A stretch of 64,000 bases of DNA, taken from Diplodia intermedia. Taxonomy: Eukaryota; Ascomycota; Dothideomycetes; Botryosphaeriales; Botryosphaeriaceae. Shown in pieces: positions 11,401 to 21,689 of the stretch (position 1 is the stretch's first letter; every line of letters begins with the position of its first letter). The stretch is taken from positions 70,777-134,776 of the forward strand of contig JAKEKT010000088.1 of the NCBI GenBank assembly GCA_021495925.1, written 5' to 3'. Position numbers and translations under genes: made by a program. The notes beneath the pieces were generated by a model, which was not told where the DNA came from, ran no database searches, and saw only the letters and a program-made list of their open reading frames with translations.

Positions 11401-14400
11401 TTACCAAACGACGACTCCATTGTCGAAGGACGTGACTGAGCAGAATCATCATGATTACTAGACTCCCTCGAGTCTGGGCGCGTGGCATTCGACTGTCCCC
11501 TTTCGCGGCGACGTTGGGTGAGATGGTTGGTCAGTATGCGAATGTCGGGCGACTGGCCTTGGAAGAAATCACTTTCTTCCTGAGTCCTATCCTCCAGGTG
11601 TTTCACATTGAGCGAGCGCACACTTGAGGCCATGAAGTCGTCACCGTCATCCTCTTTAAACTTCCGAAGATGGCTTGCGATACGTGGGTTCTCCGTGAAA
11701 GTACCAGGGTGCCGCCAGCCACCTTTGGAGCCTTCGCGACTCGGAGGTCTTGAAAACGTCAAAGGTGAATTGGGAACAGCAAGAAAGTCCCAGTTGCCAT
11801 CATCATGAATCGGGCTTTCATCTCCGGATTCTGCCAAACTTTGCAATGCGCTGTTTGGCCGGCCCTTTTGGCGGATGTGATCCATGATGAATCGAGCTTC
11901 ATCGAGAAAATCTTGAGTCGTGACGGACCTCTTGCGGTCCTCGTCCCTCATACCCTGCCGCAGCTTGATCGAGAAAGCCGCGATCTGAGTTGCCACTGCT
12001 CTTTCGTCTTCAGCATAGGAGGGACGGCCGTGAGGGTCAGGGCTTTCAAGGTGCTCCTGGATGACTTGAAGCTGTTTGGGAGAACTATCCAGGTATGCTT
12101 CGGTTGCTTCGATGATGTCGGCTTGGATCTGCTCGCGCCTACGTTGACTGGGCGTCGGGTTGCGGGGACGAAGGAAGCTCCTCCTCGGATGAAGGTCAGG
12201 GTTTGCAGAGTGCAATTGTCGGTCGAAACGCGTCTCCTGGCTTCTCCTCCCATAGCCGGGACGAGATCTCTCGCGGCTTCTTTCGTCGTTACTAGGGACA
12301 TCCTCATTGTCTTCCATATTCACGGCGTCTTCCATGTCCCCGGGGAGTAAAGTTCGGCGTCGCTTTGCGCTGGGATTTTTGAAAGGTGAAGGGGGGGCTC
12401 TCTTGCCCTCTGCTTGCTCAAGGTCGCCACGGGCGGCAAGAGCTCTTCTTAGCCCCACTCTGGGCGACTTGGGTATCTTAATGGAATCTCTGTTCGTAAC
12501 GGTCGTAGTCCAGCTCTTGGCACTGTGCCTAGAGAGCTTTCGCTTTGTGTGGATGCTCTGTTGCGGGATGCCGTCGTTCAAACTGAATTGGAATCGAGGG
12601 GCAGATCCAGGCGGCGGAGAACCTGATCGGTCATCGTCTTCATACACAGGCTCCTGAGATGATTGCTGGGAGTTGCCAAACGATTCCGGGAAAGGATAAT
12701 CGTCAAGGTCGCCACGGCCAAAGTAGCTGCTTGCGGACTCGCCGAATCCCAGCTGGCCACCCTCTTCTTCCGAGTCTGAGCCGAGTTCCCCGTAATCATC
12801 CTCATTATCATGGGGAGCGCCCGATTTCTGGAAGCTGGCTTCTTCCACTGAAGGCAATCGAAGATCAATGCGCCTTGCAGCGCCGCCCCCACTCTGCCTC
12901 CTGTTCTCTGCAGCATGCTCTTCCTGGAAGAGGGTATCTTCTAACTGGCTCATCCGCCGTTGGAGCTTGTTGGCAGTGAAGGTGTCGTGGTCTCCAAACA
13001 ATTTTAGAGGGCTGCTCGAAGATTGTGGTCTGTCCGGCTGCAGAAAAGAAGAGTTTGGACGACGGGCTGGTGTTCTCGGTGACATGGGAGGGCTGGAGTG
13101 ACGAGGCATGAATTGATATCGCAACCGGCTGTGGGGTCTTTCAAATGTAGGGGCCGATCCACTTGAGTTGCTGGGGAATGATCCAAAATCTGTGCCTGCG
13201 CTCGAGTTCTTCCGATCTTGAGGCGAGGGACTCGGAGGGTGAGCCTTGAATGGACCATCCGCTGAGAATTCTCCACGCTTCATGTTGACGAAATCACCGG
13301 TGGGGGCCTGTTCGGGAGTACCGGCTGGCAAATCCTCAGGCATCGGCTGCGAGCCCATGGAACCGTAGCTGTGTAGGCTTTCGCCGAAATTGGACTGTTG
13401 TGGTGGCTGCTGCTCGGTAGACGGATTGCGCATTTTCTCCAGCTCTGATTTTGATAGATCAACGGCGGCGTACTCGACGTTACCATCTTCCGTTCTGTGT
13501 TTGGTGATGTAGACGGGACCAAAGCTATCGTCCGTCAGTTCTGAGCGGCCACTCACAGCTCGCGGATTCTGCGCCGAAGAGGTGTTCAGTTGCGGAAGGC
13601 GACCAAATGCGGACTCGCGATCAGCCTTGGACGTGTCATCTTGCGTTCTTATTTCCGGAAGAGAAGCGTCCTGGCTATCATGTTTTTGGTGATGAGATTG
13701 CCGGGCTTCTGGAATGTACTCTGCAGCATCGTTCTCGGCAAGAGAATGGCGCACTTCCGAACCGGTGTCCGACACATTGTCATCTCCGTTATCTGATGCA
13801 TCGTTATTCTCGTCCTCCCACGAAACATCACTGTCGTCCTCAGACACGTTTCCCTCAGATGCGGAGCCGTAACCAGCATCGGCATTCATGGCATTGTTGT
13901 TCAGGTTCCAACGCAAGCTGTTCCTTGCCGGTGAACTTCGGGACTGTGACAGCTGCGATGGCCACGGCGGCGGGCTTGAAGGCATTGCGAAGCTGTCTTT
14001 GATGGCAGAGATGCCTGCTCTCCTCTTCGAAATGGGCGATGAGCGAGCTATTGTCGGCGGCTGGAACATGTTCTCCAGACCCATGGGGCTGAACAGGTCC
14101 TTCTGGTCACCGTAGCCCATCTTGCCATTCAACAGCCGTCTCCTCCACTCGGGCGTATCCTGGAGCTTCTTTGGGCGTGCAGGCAACGCGTTTGAAGGTT
14201 TTATTTCGACGGTGCTGTGCTGGACCACGGAGCCGGCGGACTCTGCGGAGATGGAGCGGGAGGTTGGAGGTTTTATATCGACGGCGCTGTGCTGGACTAC
14301 GGAGCCCGTTGACTCTGCGGAGACGGAGCGGGAGGGCGGGTCGTTGTTGAGGATGTTGTTGTCGCTGTTTGTGCGCTCGGCGAGGGCTGCTACTTTGCGC

Positions 14401-14621
14401 TTGCCGGGGAGAGGTCTGCTGGGACTCGGGGAGCCGGGGATGTCGGTGTTCAGCACTTCTGCCAGAGCGGGCGAGCTTGGTAGGCGGGGAATGCGGCAAG
14501 CGGGGACCTTGATCGGGGTCTCGAGGTTGGGCGGCGGCGAGAAGATAGGCGGGCGGTCGTCCCAGTCCTCGGAGAGATCGTCCAGCCATGGCTGCGACGA
14601 CATGGCTGTAAATTGCGGCAC
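8454..14621 (-). CDS. cdc11: Septation initiation network scaffold Cdc11/Nud1-type, C-terminal leucine-rich repeats
   Basis: Two exons, 14621..9823 and 9771..8454, flank a 51-bp intron with a TACTAAT branch site. The product is about 2038 aa from the first ATG, or 2032 aa from the ATG at 14603, which begins MSSQPWLDDLSEDW and resembles the family N-terminus better. Roughly 1400 residues of disordered Ser/Pro/Asp-rich sequence, with many phosphosite-like SP/TP motifs, precede an LRR array. The array starts near DLQQKDLPTLNRLDELCYRI and continues with LxxLxxLDVSxN units (ALDVSNNHIAQL, YLDVSGNAIDSL, ELDLSDNEIHSV, TLNLDENELSTF). Cdc11 (fission yeast) and Nud1 (budding yeast) tether septation or mitotic-exit kinases to the spindle pole body. 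The C-terminus carries about 19 Gln followed by a basic tail. Its promoter is shared with the divergent gene at 15189. Confidence 0.88.
8529..8585 (-). repeat. CAG/CAA triplet tract encoding ~19 Gln in the cdc11 C-terminus
   Basis: A mixed CAG/CAA (CTG/TTG on the plus strand) triplet run lies close to the stop codon of the scaffold gene. The interruptions should make it fairly stable, but it is a likely length polymorphism between strains. Confidence 0.9.
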
Positions 14622-15188
14622 TGGCGATCCTACCGGGTTGATGGCGGAGAGTGGTCACTGCTTTGGTTGACGGGATTAGCAGGCGCGGGAGATGGGCGTG
14701 GGCGAGAGGTGACGCTGCCAGACGCAGGACGGCGGGCTCGCTTGGGGGAAGGCTGCAAAGCGGATGTCGTGCAGGGAGACAAGAGCCTTGGGATCGCGCG
14801 TCGATCAGCCTCAGCGCGAAGGATGGGACAGACTCGCGCGTTCGTGGAGATGACGGCGTAGGGCGGGCCAGTAAAAGTTGGTGCCGCGCAGTTGGCCCAG
14901 CAACTGCCAATCGGTCGCCTCTGTCGCGCTCCACGCACGCTCCACTGCCCGCCGCCCAGCCTGTCGTGTGCTTCGACAGCGACCTGGAAGCTCCCCGCAT
15001 CTCGCCATTGCCTGCAGCCCGCGGTGCGATGCCTGCATGGCCCGTCGCTCCATAAGACCGCTGCGCCGCCGCCGCTAGCCAACTGCCGCCCGCCTGCCCG
15101 CTCCCGCCCGTAGCGCGACTTCTCTCTCCGCCTGTGTCGCTCAGACTATGTCGCCGTCTTGCACCGCTGTCTGCCGCGACCCTTCAAC
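14622..15188. promoter_or_regulatory. Bidirectional promoter region between cdc11 and the 15189 gene
   Basis: About 570 bp separate two divergent start codons. It is GC-rich with no clear TATA box. Open frames here are short and overlap on both strands, so none is called. Confidence 0.5.
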
Positions 15189-18101
15189 ATGGCGACCCTA
15201 CGCCATCATCCGCTCTTTGCTCCACTGACCTTCGAGCCGCTCGAGACCGACTACGAGGAATTTGGAGCCGACACCCCGCAGCGCGAGGCCAAGCGACGCC
15301 GCATCGTGAGCAACGCAAACCAGTATCTGCAAGGTTCCGCTCTCTTCATCCAAACGGCCGCCCTCAGAGGTCCCTTTGAAAACGGTTGGCAGAACCCATG
15401 GGCTAAAAAGAAGCCCGCTCACTCCACCGCAAGTCGACATAGACAGACTACTCGAGACGCTTCACTACCTCCCCAATCAGCCGAATACGAGTCCAATCAT
15501 GCTCCTCGCTTCAAACGCGCTGCGACAACCGCCAATCCCGGGCAGAGGGAGCGTGAGGCTAGAGCTGAGGCGGAGCGCTTTGAACGGGAAAAGCGGAAGG
15601 CAAAGGCTGAGAGGAGGGAACAACGGCGTCAGGAGCTGAAGAAACGGGAAGAAAAGGCTGCCGAGCTACGGAAAGATGGTCGCGGGAACAATGCAGCACA
15701 GCCTGTCGACCTGACGGGCGCCTCCTTCAACACTCGTCTTACGGCAGAAGCACTGGGTGAAAGTCGTCCGGTCGCAGTGAACTCTGCAGAAGAGGAAATA
15801 ACGCGGAGCAGAGAATATGGATCAAGAGAAATACGCAGCAGCTTTACGGATGAGTGGCTCACCCGCCTTCCATCACCTGCAAAGACACCTGAGCTGTCCA
15901 CTATGCACGCTTCTGAACTCGACAAGCAGGCGGACGTGGTTGAGGCTTTGACTCCAACTAGAAGACCGTCAGAGCGGCCCCATGTCCGCAGCAATGCTGC
16001 AATCGAGCCATCCAGGCCGAATGCCAAATTCCTGTCTGAGAACCAGAGGCCGCCCGCACCAGAGAGCCGCCGTCCGAGCAGAAAAGATAGAAGAAAAGTT
16101 GTGTACACGTCCATTTACGGCGACGATCCATTTACGGAGGAGGAGGGTGCCGTCAGAAAGCCTTCAGCTGCTCCGTCAGCTTCTTTTTCAAGACCACAAG
16201 ATATGCTGTCTCTGAAGCCACGTGTCGATGGAGCGCAAGAGAAAAACAGGCCTGCTAGAAAGGGTCTCAACTTTCCAAGGCTAGCGCTAGCCAAGTCGGG
16301 CATGCCTTCGGCGTCAAAAATCAATCTCAATGAGGACTCCCCAGTCAAGAAACCCTCTTCCAGCAATCAAGAGCGCGCAGGTGGCATGGAAAGAAACATG
16401 CCTCATGCAGCAAGACGACAAGGTCTTGTGCCTGTATCCGCTTCTGCCCCAGAGAAAGTGTCGTCTCACACCGCGCCCCGAAAACATGGAAAACACCCTA
16501 GCGGATTCACACCCATCAACCAACGCTTCTCATCTCCCCCAGCTGAACCTCCGGAGCCAGTCGTAAGCACTACTCCTGCAGGACGCCCCGTCTTGGGAGT
16601 GAAGTCGGCTACGAACAATGCTAATCCAGCAGAGCTAACGCGCGCATCCTTTCAATCCAACGACGAGGGTATCTTGGTAATGTCCGCGGGCGATATCAGG
16701 CTTGACGACAGACCTCTCCATATGCTCCGTGGAGACCTCGCAGGACAGGAGAACGATTTCCGCAACGATGAGAATAAGATTTCTGGGCAGTTACCTCTGA
16801 AAGAGGTTCTCGTGCGATCTACTGAGCAAGGTGTGACATCCGCAGTCGCCAGGTCCCGAAAGCGCAGAAGGGATCATCCTTTACATGCTTCACCAACTGC
16901 TACGAACTCCCCGGGTTTTGTCTACCGCAAGGTTTCTGATCCTACGGTCAACGCCCCGAAGCTTCACCCCACGAACCAGGTGGACAAGGAAACGGGCACA
17001 CGGAAGAAGAAAAGGGCACGTCTGATGACGTTTGGTTCTTTGCCTTCTCAGCCCGTCGAGGTGGCGAAGTTGGAAACGGAAACCTCTGCTTCCCCAAGAG
17101 AAGACCATCCTATCGTAGCCAATGAGACCGGAGAAGAGCGGGCGGAGATTGTGGCAGGCAGCCAATCGGCCAAAACCGATGAACGCAGCCAAGCTCGTGA
17201 TCTTTCCACCCAAGCAGCAATTCTTTTCGCTCAACGAGAGTTCCAACACGAGTTCCGGTCACCGCTGAGGAATGTAACAGCAGCATCGTCAGAAAAGGTG
17301 GTCAGCTCGCAACAGACCAGGACTAGCACGCCCCCACCATCTCAGCCTCCAGCTGAGTACACAGCCATTACGCCTTTCAAAACCTTCAACAAGGGCAAGC
17401 CTTTCCTGACGGATAATCTGCCTCAGCCCGGGCCGGCACAAATGAGCACCCAAGAGCTATTCAATGCCGCTACTCCATTTGCCTTCAGTACGGTGAAGAA
17501 GAACAAGAGCACACAGAAGAGAGTCAGCATAGCAGCGTCACCCCTGAAGCCCACAGGCGACCACGACACCGAGATGGACGCCAAAAGAGACGGCACTGCC
17601 GCTCAAGAAGGCGACGAAGGCGAGACAACAGTGGCCGAGGTCACATTCGCCGACATATCAACCACACCCCCCACGCCGAAGTTCCAGGCATTCGCCCAGC
17701 GAGCGCCCTCGTCGGGGCCAAAGCCACCATCTCTCAACCCAACCCCATCAACCGCCCTCAAAATCAGGAATCCAAGCTTCACGGCCGCTCCTCCTCGCAC
17801 GTCCAGCCAAGTCAGCTCGTCTTTTTCGTCGATACGGGCTCAACCACCACCACCGCCGCCGTCGTCGTCCGCGCCGCCGGCGGCGAGCCGCCCCGTCCGC
17901 CGCCAGGAATATCGCCGCGCGCTTTCTCGGGGTCGTCGCAGCCAGAGCTCGCAGCAGCAAATGGCGCAGAGGCAGTCGGGCTTGCTGGACGATGTGGATC
18001 TGGACTCGGCTATGGATGCGGCGGATTCGTTCCTCGATACGGCGAATCTCGGTATAGAAATCAAGGGGTCGGCGGGTAGGAGCGGTGCCCGGCGGGCTTG
18101 A
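15189..18101 (+). CDS. Conserved disordered, basic fungal protein of unknown function
   Basis: A single exon of about 970 aa. The ATG at 15189 (CAACATGGCG) is preferred over the in-frame ATG at 15159 because the MATLRHHPLF start runs straight into a dense, ordered-looking N-terminus (FEPLETDYEEFGADTP, REAKRRRIVSNANQYLQG, NGWQNPWAKKK). A strongly charged Arg/Glu/Lys coiled-coil-like segment follows at ~115-165 (REREARAEAERFEREKRK). The remainder is Ser/Pro/Lys-rich and disordered, with SP/TP motifs, nuclear-localisation-like KKKRAR and RSRKRRR stretches, and a C-terminal acidic and helical tail. A nuclear or chromatin role is inferred only from composition. The gene is divergent from cdc11. 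Such proteins are sometimes auto-named 'protamine P1' from composition, a label without functional weight. Confidence 0.8.
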   Translation: MATLRHHPLFAPLTFEPLETDYEEFGADTPQREAKRRRIVSNANQYLQGSALFIQTAALRGPFENGWQNPWAKKKPAHSTASRHRQTTRDASLPPQSAEYESNHAPRFKRAATTANPGQREREARAEAERFEREKRKAKAERREQRRQELKKREEKAAELRKDGRGNNAAQPVDLTGASFNTRLTAEALGESRPVAVNSAEEEITRSREYGSREIRSSFTDEWLTRLPSPAKTPELSTMHASELDKQADVVEALTPTRRPSERPHVRSNAAIEPSRPNAKFLSENQRPPAPESRRPSRKDRRKVVYTSIYGDDPFTEEEGAVRKPSAAPSASFSRPQDMLSLKPRVDGAQEKNRPARKGLNFPRLALAKSGMPSASKINLNEDSPVKKPSSSNQERAGGMERNMPHAARRQGLVPVSASAPEKVSSHTAPRKHGKHPSGFTPINQRFSSPPAEPPEPVVSTTPAGRPVLGVKSATNNANPAELTRASFQSNDEGILVMSAGDIRLDDRPLHMLRGDLAGQENDFRNDENKISGQLPLKEVLVRSTEQGVTSAVARSRKRRRDHPLHASPTATNSPGFVYRKVSDPTVNAPKLHPTNQVDKETGTRKKKRARLMTFGSLPSQPVEVAKLETETSASPREDHPIVANETGEERAEIVAGSQSAKTDERSQARDLSTQAAILFAQREFQHEFRSPLRNVTAASSEKVVSSQQTRTSTPPPSQPPAEYTAITPFKTFNKGKPFLTDNLPQPGPAQMSTQELFNAATPFAFSTVKKNKSTQKRVSIAASPLKPTGDHDTEMDAKRDGTAAQEGDEGETTVAEVTFADISTTPPTPKFQAFAQRAPSSGPKPPSLNPTPSTALKIRNPSFTAAPPRTSSQVSSSFSSIRAQPPPPPPSSSAPPAASRPVRRQEYRRALSRGRRSQSSQQQMAQRQSGLLDDVDLDSAMDAADSFLDTANLGIEIKGSAGRSGARRA

Positions 18102-20531
18102 TCTTTTGCAGGGTGTGCGGTTTATTCTTTTGGGCCCCGGTCGTCAAATTTTTTTTCCCCTGGAGCCGCTGGTTGGTTCGTTGCGTTTTTTTTTTTTAGG
18201 GCGTGACTTGTAGCGTACATCATATGAGAGCCGGATATTGATAGGGCGTCTGAGCGTCGGGTGGCGTACATGGTAATGGGGGGCTGGGCTCGGGACAGGG
18301 TATTTTATCAGTTCTCATCCTTCCCCTCTATTCCCGAGATATCCAAGAAAGCTTTCCTTTGGGGCTTGCGGTGGTGTCATGGGCGTTTCACGAGAAACAA
18401 TGGCTACCGAGTGCAGTGCCGGTGATGAATGGGACTTCGATTTCACATTCACACCATGGATGAAATATGTCGATTTCGGCGATCAGCACGTCTCCGAGCA
18501 AGTTGGGGAAGAGGAAGATGAGGAACGATCCGAGGGACGGAGTGACACCACGCACGGAGATGAGGCCGCTGCAAGCATCGACACAAGAACCGGCGAAATG
18601 ACCGGAAAGACAACACCGGCAAGACAAGGTTCCGGATCGCGTCATCGAGGAGAGATGTGTGAAAGAACTGTTGCAGTTAGGGCTCGTTCCATTCCCATTT
18701 TTGGTTTCCCCAGGCACCAAGTTGCCTCTCGTTTTCTTCAAATCGTTGGCAAAGTTTGCCAAGGTAGTCCGGAAAGCGACCCAGGAGATTATTTGGGAGC
18801 GCTCTGTATAGGCCAAGAAGCGTTTTCTGTAATTGGATGCCTCTGCCATGGATGAAGAACGAGGCGACTAGCTCTTGGTCGACGTTTTGTTGCATAGTGG
18901 CCCAAAGGTGCTTCATGATTGTGGACTTGCCGGCTCCCGGGTTGCCCTTCATCCAGAGAGGGGCCAGCGTAGAGCGTACCCAGTTGACGCCTAAAGACTC
19001 GATCGAGGCTCTGTTTGGTTGGTCCTCGACGAGTGGCACGAGGCATTTTGTAGCCATTCCGTGATGGGTCCCAGGAAGACGACGCGGTTCCTCCTATCTG
19101 GACCACTGATTCTTGTTCCGTGTATGCACATTCAGAGCTCTTTGCCAAGGTCGGTAAGGTTCTCGCATGGTTCGGTATACCTCGCAGCCTGAAGTTGGTG
19201 TAGCTCTGGGACGTCATGCTTTCAGGATCGTGCACTCATGATCTTGGGGGCTGGAACGAAAGCATGGACGAGCTTGTCGTGTTCGTCGGCGACGAGGCTG
19301 CGGATGGGGAAGACTTGCGACGAAGCTGGAGGCCGAGAGCTCAGCTGACATGCATGCGTCGGACCAGTCATACATCAAGCGAGGTCAAAGAAGCTGGTTC
19401 GTCAGATGCTGCGTACACCCCGGTAAGTCGAGGCTGGGATGGGAAGAAGTGGCGCTGAAGATCATTCTCACATCTCCTTCGATCAAGAGGGGAAAGACGT
19501 CAAAGCAGAGATATACAAATCATTCTCTCCCACTCTCGAACAGCCAAAACACTGTTTCAAGCCGATATACACTTCCTCTCTATCTCTTCCATGCCATAGT
19601 GGATTGCAGAAACTATGAGCCCACTTATTCTTGCAGTGTCAACGTCCGGACGTTAGATACGAGATTTTTGGGCCCTCATACGAGGGCAGTTGAAGCAAAC
19701 GACCGACCCTAGGTATGAATGTCAAGACTGCACATTTGCACCCAAACGCGGGCTTCATCTACCCAGACGAGCACAGTGGGCTCAATTCTTTTGCAATCCG
19801 ACGGTGGTATCTGCAAGGGGGCCGGGGCAGGGCTGAGGGTTCTACGTCCCACATTCCCGACGTTTCCGGGTTCAAGCAGGGCTGACTTCAGGGAGGACGA
19901 GGAGAGGGGGGAAGGGGGGGAGGGTTTAAGGTTGTTGATGTTTGCTGTGGTTGTTGGGTTTCTCAAGCGCGCGCAAGGACAACAGACAACAAAACGAAGA
20001 CGGAAACCCTCGAAAAATCGACAACGCCTTGATGCAGCCGTCATGCATACAGTTGGGAGGGGAAAGAATAGAAAAACCAATCCATCGCTTCTTCAACACG
20101 CAGCATTACGACGAGTTTTACCCAGGAGAGTGACAGAAAAAAGGCCTTTCCCATGTCTGCATGAGGCATCGGGTCTCAGAGCGGAAGAAAAAGAAGAGAA
20201 GAAAAAAAATCGGAGGAGGTCGTGGAAACGGAGAAAAAATGGGTAACCATGTCATGTCACTAAACGAAGAAAAGCCAAAGCCTCAGAAAACCTCTTCATC
20301 CCTTCCTCCCCCCCAAGTTATCGTCTTCATCCCAGCAAGCTTCCCCCGTGTCTCTGCAGTATTTCTCCCATCCATCGCTATAACCCTTTACCCTTCCAAC
20401 CCATAGCGGCATCATCATCCATCCCGAGATATCATATCACTAAAGTCGTCATGACCGACCACCAATCGAGTATCTTGTTCTCGTGTTCCTTTCTGTAAGA
20501 TAATAGGAAGATCGACCAACCAATCAACCAA
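18102..20531. other. Gene-poor stretch with an NLR relic and a G-rich tract
   Basis: Apart from the NACHT relic at about 18388-19235, no coding sequence is supported. A poly-T run lies near 18187. A G-rich tract at 19891-19924 has runs of three, six, seven and three G. The remainder is the 3' flank of the CK2 beta gene. Confidence 0.5.
18388..19235 (-). pseudogene. Decayed NLR gene fragment with NACHT P-loop
   Basis: The minus strand holds pieces of a fungal NACHT receptor in different frames. An upstream piece (19235 onward) reads YTNFRLRGIPNHARTLPTLA, the kind of N-terminal segment found upstream of NACHT in ascomycete NLRs. A second piece (19057..18677, 126 aa) carries a good Walker A, LWMKGNPGAGKSTIMKHL, then LVASFFIHGRGIQLQKTLLG and KWEWNEP. 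It stops at a TAA exactly where homologues continue, and the next in-frame residues (LQQFFHTSLLDDA) still look like the family. A Walker B-like VDACSG occurs further down in another frame. No ankyrin, WD40 or TPR sensor repeats remain. This is a truncated, frameshifted relic of an NLR (heterokaryon-incompatibility/innate-immunity-like) gene; function is not expected. Confidence 0.65.
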
Positions 20532-21689
20532 TCAGCCACCCTCTCCCACACCGTTCGTGTCCATCGGGCTCCCTCTACCACCGGCCGCGACCGCGCTCCC
20601 GTTCGCGGTCCGTCTCCTCCGCGCGACCGCCTTCTTCCTCGGCGTGGAGACGGGCACGCCCTCGGCCGCCGCGGCGTCCATCATGGTGCTGTCCTCGACC
20701 TCCTCCTCGTCCTCCTCCTCTATGTCCTCCACCAGCTCCCGGCGCCGGTCGTGGAAGATTTGCGCCTCGTCCAGCTCGTTGACGTCCGAAGGCCGCAGGC
20801 GGAGCCACTTCATGCGCGGGCCGCTGCGCGACCGCTCGCTGACGCGGAAGCCGTAGATGCGCGGCTCGTAGATGCTGCCGTCGCCGAGGCCCGGCGCCAG
20901 GTTCGACGGCGCGACGCCGTTTATGGTGGCAGGCTGCGGCGGCAGCTGGCCGGCGGCGATGGACGACGACGAGGCGGTGCGCGACTTGCTGTTGGACGCC
21001 TGGCTGGACGAGTCGGCGATGAGGTGGTGGTCGTCGCGCTGGCGGTCTAGGCGGGGGACGCCGATGTCCAGTTCGGGGAAGGTCATGAAGAAGAGGCAGC
21101 CGAAGGTGGTGCCGAAGAAGGCGCCGTCGACCGTCTGGAAGCGCGAGTTCGGCGGTGTGTACACGTCCAGGCACGAGGGACAGAATAGCTTGACCGTCTC
21201 TTGGCCAGGTGTGTCGCTGCAGCCGACAGGCAGCACCTTGGCGCCGTTGCAGTGCACGCGCGGGCACACGCCAAAGTGTTGCAGTTCGTATTTCTCGGCC
21301 ATCTGCTGGATGCCCGGGCGCGAGGTGATGTAGCGCTGGTGTATCAAGCCGTACAGCAGCTCGGCGCTGCTCTCTATCACGCTAATATCCGAGTGCATGC
21401 GCAGATGGCGGCGCTCGCTGCGGCGGTAGCCGACGGGCTTCTCGTCGCCCAAGATCTCATCGTCGTCATCGTCGTCGTCCTCCTCGTCTTCGTCGTCCTC
21501 ATCATCCTCGGGCTCGACGTCGAGAATCATCTCCAGGGCCTCCTTGTACATGGGTACCTGCGACTGCAGGCCGGTCAGGTTGAAGTCATCCTCGATGAAG
21601 TCCTCCGACACCTCGGCGAAGTACTCGTGGCCGAGCAGGTTGCAGAAAGACGTTATCCACGACTCGGCGACTTGCGAGGACGAAGACAT
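20532..21689 (-). CDS. ckb1: Casein kinase 2 regulatory (beta) subunit
   Basis: A single exon of 385 aa from the ATG at 21689 (MSSSSQVAESWITSFCNLLG). An in-frame ATG at 21752 would add 21 residues but gives no family similarity. The diagnostic core is present: WITSFCNLLGHEYFAEV, DFIEDDFNLTGL, an acidic insert of about 25 Asp/Glu residues (~62-85), ELLYGLIHQRYITSRPGIQQM, and the zinc ribbon CPRVHCNGAKVLPVG...FCPSCLDVY with the dimer-forming FGTTFGCLFFMTFPEL. CK2 beta dimerises, stabilises and targets the CK2 alpha kinase. About 150 extra residues follow the core. They include GSIYEPRIYGFRVSERSR, still conserved-looking, then an acidic stretch and a basic KKAVARRRR tail. The catalytic subunit is not in this window. 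Confidence 0.96.
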   Translation of the reverse strand: MSSSSQVAESWITSFCNLLGHEYFAEVSEDFIEDDFNLTGLQSQVPMYKEALEMILDVEPEDDEDDEDEEDDDDDDDEILGDEKPVGYRRSERRHLRMHSDISVIESSAELLYGLIHQRYITSRPGIQQMAEKYELQHFGVCPRVHCNGAKVLPVGCSDTPGQETVKLFCPSCLDVYTPPNSRFQTVDGAFFGTTFGCLFFMTFPELDIGVPRLDRQRDDHHLIADSSSQASNSKSRTASSSSIAAGQLPPQPATINGVAPSNLAPGLGDGSIYEPRIYGFRVSERSRSGPRMKWLRLRPSDVNELDEAQIFHDRRRELVEDIEEEDEEEVEDSTMMDAAAAEGVPVSTPRKKAVARRRRTANGSAVAAGGRGSPMDTNGVGEGG

